9,214 nt of DNA from Armatimonadota bacterium. Lineage in GTDB: Bacteria > Armatimonadota > Armatimonadia > Armatimonadales > Armatimonadaceae. Positions 6,206 through 9,214 of this stretch are shown in pieces. The notes below the pieces were generated by a model. That model had not been told where the DNA came from and ran no database searches. It saw only the letters and a program-made list of their open reading frames with translations. A program made the position numbers and the translations under genes. Positions within the stretch are counted from its first letter, which is position 1; each line of letters begins with the position of its first letter. The stretch lies in NCBI GenBank assembly GCA_030833025.1, contig JAURHZ010000079.1, forward strand, positions 1 through 9,214, given 5' to 3'.

Positions 6206-7228
6206 ATGTCCATCCTCTTCGACGAAATTCACCAACAACCAGCTGCTATCGAGCGCGCACTCACCGCAAATGCCGCCGGTGCGCAGGCCCTGGTGGATGA
6301 AATCAAAAAACGTGACATCCGCTACGTGATCTTCGCCGCTCGTGGAACATCGGATAACGCAGCAACTTACGCAAAGTACCTCTGGCAAATCACTGTGGGC
6401 CTGCCCTGTGGTCTGGCCGCACCAAGCGTCCACACCCTCTACAACGGCAAAGTTGCATTCCGGGATGCCCTCGTCGTAGGCGTTTCACAGAGTGGCGCGG
6501 GCGAGGATGTGAATGAAGTTATCTCACAGGCAAAGGCTGCTGGAGCCCTGACCGCGGCCATCACCAACACGCCGACATCCACACTCGCCGGAATCGCTGA
6601 CCACGTTCTGTTCTGTCAAGCTGAACTGGAAAAGGCCGTCGCTGCGACGAAGACCTACACGACCACGCTTGCCATTTTTGCGCAGCTGGGCGCGATGCTC
6701 GGTGGTGACAAGGCATTGCTGGAGTCCGTATATCGCCTTCCACAAGCAGCAGCGGACACGCTCGCGATGCTCCCGGGACGCATCGAGCCAGTGGCATCCA
6801 CCCTTTATCACGCTGAGCGGATGGTCACCGTTGCGCGCGGACTCCACCTCTGCACAGCGATTGAATCATCCCTGAAAATCGCTGAAACCACCGGTACCGC
6901 CACACAGTCCTACTCGAGCGCTGACCTCCTCCATGGGCCAATCGCCGCCGTCGGACGCCGAACACCTGTCCTTGTCTTCCAGCCAGGCGGAGCCACCTTT
7001 GAGTCGCTCAATGGCGTTGTCGATAAGCTAAACGACCGCGGTGCTCGCGTTATTCGCATCAATTCGACTGAAAACGCCGACATCCCGCTGCACGCATCCG
7101 AGTCCGAGCTCCTCGCACCCGTCGTGGACATCCTCCCTGCGCAGCTGCTCGCCTACCACCTCACCGTAACCCGGGGGCTTGATCCAGATCAGCCAAATGG
7201 TCTCTCAAAAGTAACCATCACCCGCTAA
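6206..7228 (+). CDS. Stand-alone double-SIS sugar-phosphate isomerase/deaminase (GlmS C-terminal-like, AgaS/NagB-II type)
   Basis: The 340-aa protein has two tandem SIS folds (roughly 25-165 and 195-320) and corresponds to the isomerase half of GlmS without the glutaminase half: there is no N-terminal catalytic Cys. SIS landmarks are A-A-R-G-T-S-D-N-A (44-52), S-Q-S-G (94-97) and A-I-T-N (118-121). In the second domain R-G-L-H-L-C-T-A-I-E is followed by K-I-A-E-T, L-L-H-G-P and a C-terminal L-S-K-V-T. These put Glu227, His243 and Lys335 where GlmS has its isomerase catalytic Glu, His and Lys. That fits a glucosamine-6-phosphate deaminase of the NagB-II type or another aldose/ketose (amino)sugar-phosphate enzyme; the substrate cannot be fixed from sequence. 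ATG 6206 has GGAAGG 8 nt upstream. Its stop overlaps that of the opposing nuclease gene. Confidence 0.85.
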   Translation: MSILFDEIHQQPAAIERALTANAAGAQALVDEIKKRDIRYVIFAARGTSDNAATYAKYLWQITVGLPCGLAAPSVHTLYNGKVAFRDALVVGVSQSGAGEDVNEVISQAKAAGALTAAITNTPTSTLAGIADHVLFCQAELEKAVAATKTYTTTLAIFAQLGAMLGGDKALLESVYRLPQAAADTLAMLPGRIEPVASTLYHAERMVTVARGLHLCTAIESSLKIAETTGTATQSYSSADLLHGPIAAVGRRTPVLVFQPGGATFESLNGVVDKLNDRGARVIRINSTENADIPLHASESELLAPVVDILPAQLLAYHLTVTRGLDPDQPNGLSKVTITR

Positions 7229-8037
7229 TCCCAGCCGCGGCGGCGCTGGTCTTTCCAAATGCGGTCGCAGTGCGGTCGATAGTCGCATTCATCACAGAGG
7301 TCTTCATTGAACACCGGAAGGATGTTCGTGAAGTCCTTATTCCTTAGCATTTCGCCTTCCTCGGCAAGCTCAGCAATCAAGTCTGTCCGCTCGGTGTCGC
7401 TGAGCGTGTGGCTGGCAATCATCCCGCTGCGGACCGCATAAATGGATGCCCGAACAGGCCTGTCCGGGTAGTGATGCTTCACAACGGTTTGGTAGATGCG
7501 CATCGGGAGCGCACCCGCGACATCCTCCTCGGAAACCGACATCCGGCCCGACTTGTAGTCGACAATATCCAATGTCCCATCCGGATACGCATCGATTCGG
7601 TCAATCCGCCCTGTTAGTCTGACCTCTGGGGTGATGTCTTGGCTGTATGTCTTTTCGGTTGCGAAGAGTTCTGGACGCTCATCCGGTGGAGTCGTCGTTT
7701 CGGCATGCAATGCGGCTGCGTGACACTCGATGACAATCGCTTCTGCTTCGGCGAGCTTTGCTTTGGCATCGGCGGGGGATGCGTACCCGGCATCCACCCA
7801 GGAGAGGCGGAGCTGCTGGACGATGTCATCCACGGACATCACCGATGGACCACCCGCCTGCGCAAAGGCATCGAGGGTGGAGTGAATCGATGTTCCAAAG
7901 CTGTAATAGGGTTTTGGGCGACGGTAGAAGCGTCCCAGTTTCTCGATGTATTCCCAGCGGTACTTAGCCGGGCAGTCCCGAAAGGTGCGGATTTTGGTTG
8001 GGCTTAACTGAAATTTTCGGGTGGATGGCTTGGGCAC
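7225..8037 (-). CDS. PD-(D/E)XK nuclease with Cas4/AddB-like four-cysteine cluster
   Basis: The 270-aa protein belongs to the RecB-like nuclease superfamily (PDDEXK_1 type). Motifs in order are: L-S-P-T-K-I-x-x-F-R-D-C-P (Cys22); G-T-S-I-H (His52); G-R-I-D-R-I-D (Asp146); I-V-D-Y-K-S-G (Asp160, Lys162); and I-Y-Q-T-V-V (Gln183). The C-terminal C-D-E-C-D-Y-R-P-H-C gives Cys248, Cys251 and Cys257. The one-plus-three cysteine spacing is that of the 4Fe-4S cluster in Cas4 and AddB. All metal-binding residues expected for an active nuclease are present. No helicase domain is attached, and no cas genes or repeats are nearby, so DNA repair or processing is likelier than CRISPR adaptation. The start is GTG at 8037, with AGGAG at 8048-8044 spaced 6 nt. 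It is encoded against its neighbours and probably monocistronic in this window. Confidence 0.88.
   Translation of the reverse strand: MPKPSTRKFQLSPTKIRTFRDCPAKYRWEYIEKLGRFYRRPKPYYSFGTSIHSTLDAFAQAGGPSVMSVDDIVQQLRLSWVDAGYASPADAKAKLAEAEAIVIECHAAALHAETTTPPDERPELFATEKTYSQDITPEVRLTGRIDRIDAYPDGTLDIVDYKSGRMSVSEEDVAGALPMRIYQTVVKHHYPDRPVRASIYAVRSGMIASHTLSDTERTDLIAELAEEGEMLRNKDFTNILPVFNEDLCDECDYRPHCDRIWKDQRRRGWD
7231..7256 (+). terminator. Weak terminator-like hairpin after the SIS gene
   Basis: CCAGC (7231-7235) can pair with GCTGG (7245-7249), followed by TCTTTCC. It starts two bases after the SIS stop and lies inside the 3' end of the opposing nuclease gene. The stem is short and the T-run imperfect, so this is only a candidate. 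Confidence 0.25.
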
Positions 8038-8134
8038 ACGTGTCTCCTAATTGCAGATGCAACAGCCATCGGTGGAGACAGTCATCAGCAGCCTGCAATC
8101 CCTATTATGACGCCTGAATTTACCTTTGGTGAGC

Positions 8135-8163
8135 GTGGCACGTTGAGTACCCAGCGATAGAAT
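8135..8163 (+). promoter_or_regulatory. Possible promoter for the polysaccharide deacetylase gene
   Basis: GTGGCA (8135-8140) and TAGAAT (8158-8163) are separated by 17 nt in the 155-bp divergent gap. Four and five of six consensus bases match. A GAGGT ribosome binding site follows at 8180-8184, 8 nt before the ATG. On the opposite strand CATAAT (8108-8103) could be a -10 for the nuclease gene, but its -35 is poor. Confidence 0.4.
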
Positions 8164-8192
8164 ACATGCACTCATTTCCGAGGTAATCCCCA

Positions 8193-9214
8193 ATGGTCAA
8201 GCGTGGTGTTGTTGTCGCATTTTCGGTCGCATTATTCGCCCTTGCCGGGTGCCGTAAGGAAACGCCAAAGCCAGTGGTTGCCGCGCCTGTAGTGCCTGAG
8301 CGACCTATGGTAGATGCCGCAGCGGTACGCGCAAATGAGCTTGGCCGGATTCCGGTTGTCATGTACCACGATGTCAATGACAAAGTTGGCAAGAACACCA
8401 AAATGAACCGGACAAAGGCATCGTTTGAGAAGGACCTCCAGCTGCTGCATGACAAGGGGTTCTACCCGGTTACACTGCGTAGCGTAGTCGATGGGAGCAT
8501 GGATGTTCCCGCTGGTAAAAGCCCGGTGGTCATCACATTTGATGATGCCCGTGAGTCACAGCTGCGCTTGATTGAGGCATCCGAGTCGTATTCCGTCGAT
8601 CCAGATAGCGCTTATGGAATCATCGAGAAATTCTGTAAAGCCAATCCCGATTGGAAGCCTGTCGCTACTTTCTTTGTGTTGCCAAAGTCTGAGAAGACGC
8701 TTGAACCCTTCGGACAGGTTGGCCTTGGCGGTGACAAGATCAAGTACCTCATGTCGAAGGGATGTGAGATTGGCAACCATTCACTCCGGCATAAGTCCTT
8801 TGGTCGGATGACAGCTCGTGAGCTACAGGATGAGCTGTCGGGAGCCCAAAAGGCTGTTCAGGCGTATGCATCCGATGTTCAGATAACTAGCCTTGCGAAT
8901 CCCTATGGTGTCTACCCCAGAAATCGTGCGGACTGGAAGGTCCTCGCCAAAGGCACTGGGACCGGCGGTAGCTACACGCACACTGCTGTCTGTCAAGCTG
9001 CATGGCGTCCTACCGTTTCGCCTGCGGCCAAGGGCTTTAACTCACTGCGTATCGAGCGAATCACACCTGAAGACCTCAGATTTGGACTGGCTTACTGGGT
9101 TGGAGAGCTTACAAGTGGCCGGATGACGCGTTTTGTCTCCGATGGCGATGCATCCGTAGTTTCGTATCCGAGCTCTGAGGCATCGAATGCTGACAAGGCA
9201 GCTATCGTTGCTCT
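8193..9214 (+). CDS. Lipoprotein polysaccharide deacetylase (NodB fold), 3' truncated by window
   Basis: The frame is open from ATG 8193 to the window end (340 codons, no stop), so the C-terminus is missing. Residues 1-20 form a lipoprotein signal peptide: K3/R4, a hydrophobic core, then lipobox L-A-G-C with Cys20, implying export and lipid anchoring. A Pro/Val-rich linker follows to about residue 50. The deacetylase domain begins with I-P-V-V-M-Y-H-D-V. Motif 1 is T-F-D-D (Asp117, Asp118), motif 2 is H-S-L-R-H (His196, His200) giving the metal site, and motif 3 reads A-N-P-Y-G (235-239), without the Arg common in this motif. About 45 residues between T-F-D-D and the T-F-F-V-L-P strand (ending near 167) look like a family-specific insertion. 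The likely job is N- or O-deacetylation of a cell-wall or extracellular glycan. GAGGT at 8180-8184 supports the start. Confidence 0.88.
   Translation, partial: MVKRGVVVAFSVALFALAGCRKETPKPVVAAPVVPERPMVDAAAVRANELGRIPVVMYHDVNDKVGKNTKMNRTKASFEKDLQLLHDKGFYPVTLRSVVDGSMDVPAGKSPVVITFDDARESQLRLIEASESYSVDPDSAYGIIEKFCKANPDWKPVATFFVLPKSEKTLEPFGQVGLGGDKIKYLMSKGCEIGNHSLRHKSFGRMTARELQDELSGAQKAVQAYASDVQITSLANPYGVYPRNRADWKVLAKGTGTGGSYTHTAVCQAAWRPTVSPAAKGFNSLRIERITPEDLRFGLAYWVGELTSGRMTRFVSDGDASVVSYPSSEASNADKAAIVA

Noticed and set aside
6206..7228. Calling the SIS protein GlmS
   Set aside because: The N-terminal glutaminase domain is absent, so it cannot use glutamine as GlmS does.
7225..8037. Calling the nuclease Cas4
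   Set aside because: No other cas gene or repeat array is present; the motifs are shared by many stand-alone PD-(D/E)XK proteins.
8120..8455. 111-aa minus-strand open frame at the deacetylase 5' end
   Set aside because: It is antisense to the lipoprotein signal peptide and linker and has no convincing family features.

Overview
The window (about 9.2 kb, moderately GC-rich, densely coding) looks like chromosomal DNA of a diderm bacterium that carries a UBact-type ubiquitin-like/proteasome system. The strongest clue is the run PafA/Dop-family enzyme - small Pro-rich modifier ending in YRQRSGQ - proteasome beta - proteasome alpha. In Actinobacteria the modifier is Pup. The Y-R-Q-R-S-G-Q ending is instead the form called UBact, known from Armatimonadota, Nitrospirota, Verrucomicrobiota, Planctomycetota and candidate phyla. 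An armatimonad-like host is my best guess, by inference only. No mobile element, CRISPR array, rRNA or tRNA is visible.

Region 1 (1-5306, all + strand) is one tightly packed block. It holds the 3' part of a PafA/Dop-family gene (cut by the window start), ubact (65 codons), prcB, prcA, mutS2 and cdd. Junctions are 54 nt, 3 nt, 11 nt, a 1-nt overlap (TGATG) and an 8-nt overlap, so these genes are probably co-transcribed and partly translationally coupled. The beta subunit has a 42-residue propeptide and the complete Thr1/Asp17/Lys33 catalytic set. The alpha subunit is unmistakable but is not open from a start codon: its likely N-terminus (ATG 1574) lies in a different frame from its body, so a frameshift, sequence error or recoding event sits at about 1604-1621. 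The proteasomal ATPase ring and the second PafA/Dop paralogue are not in the window.

Region 2 (5307-7228, + strand) has two independent genes, each with its own leader. The first is a seven-helix Bax inhibitor-1/YccA-family membrane protein. The second is a stand-alone two-SIS-domain sugar-phosphate enzyme that resembles the isomerase half of GlmS and lacks the glutaminase half. The latter has a TATAAT box and a perfect 6-bp hairpin in its leader.

Region 3 (7225-9214) begins with a minus-strand PD-(D/E)XK nuclease with a four-cysteine, Cas4/AddB-like cluster. Its stop codon overlaps that of the SIS gene tail to tail (CTAA). A 155-bp divergent intergenic region separates it from a plus-strand lipoprotein polysaccharide deacetylase that runs off the right edge.

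Functionally, region 1 supplies tagging (PafA/Dop plus UBact) and degradation (20S core), with a MutS2/Smr protein and a pyrimidine salvage enzyme appended. The remaining genes look like ordinary housekeeping or envelope functions with no obvious link to the proteasome.
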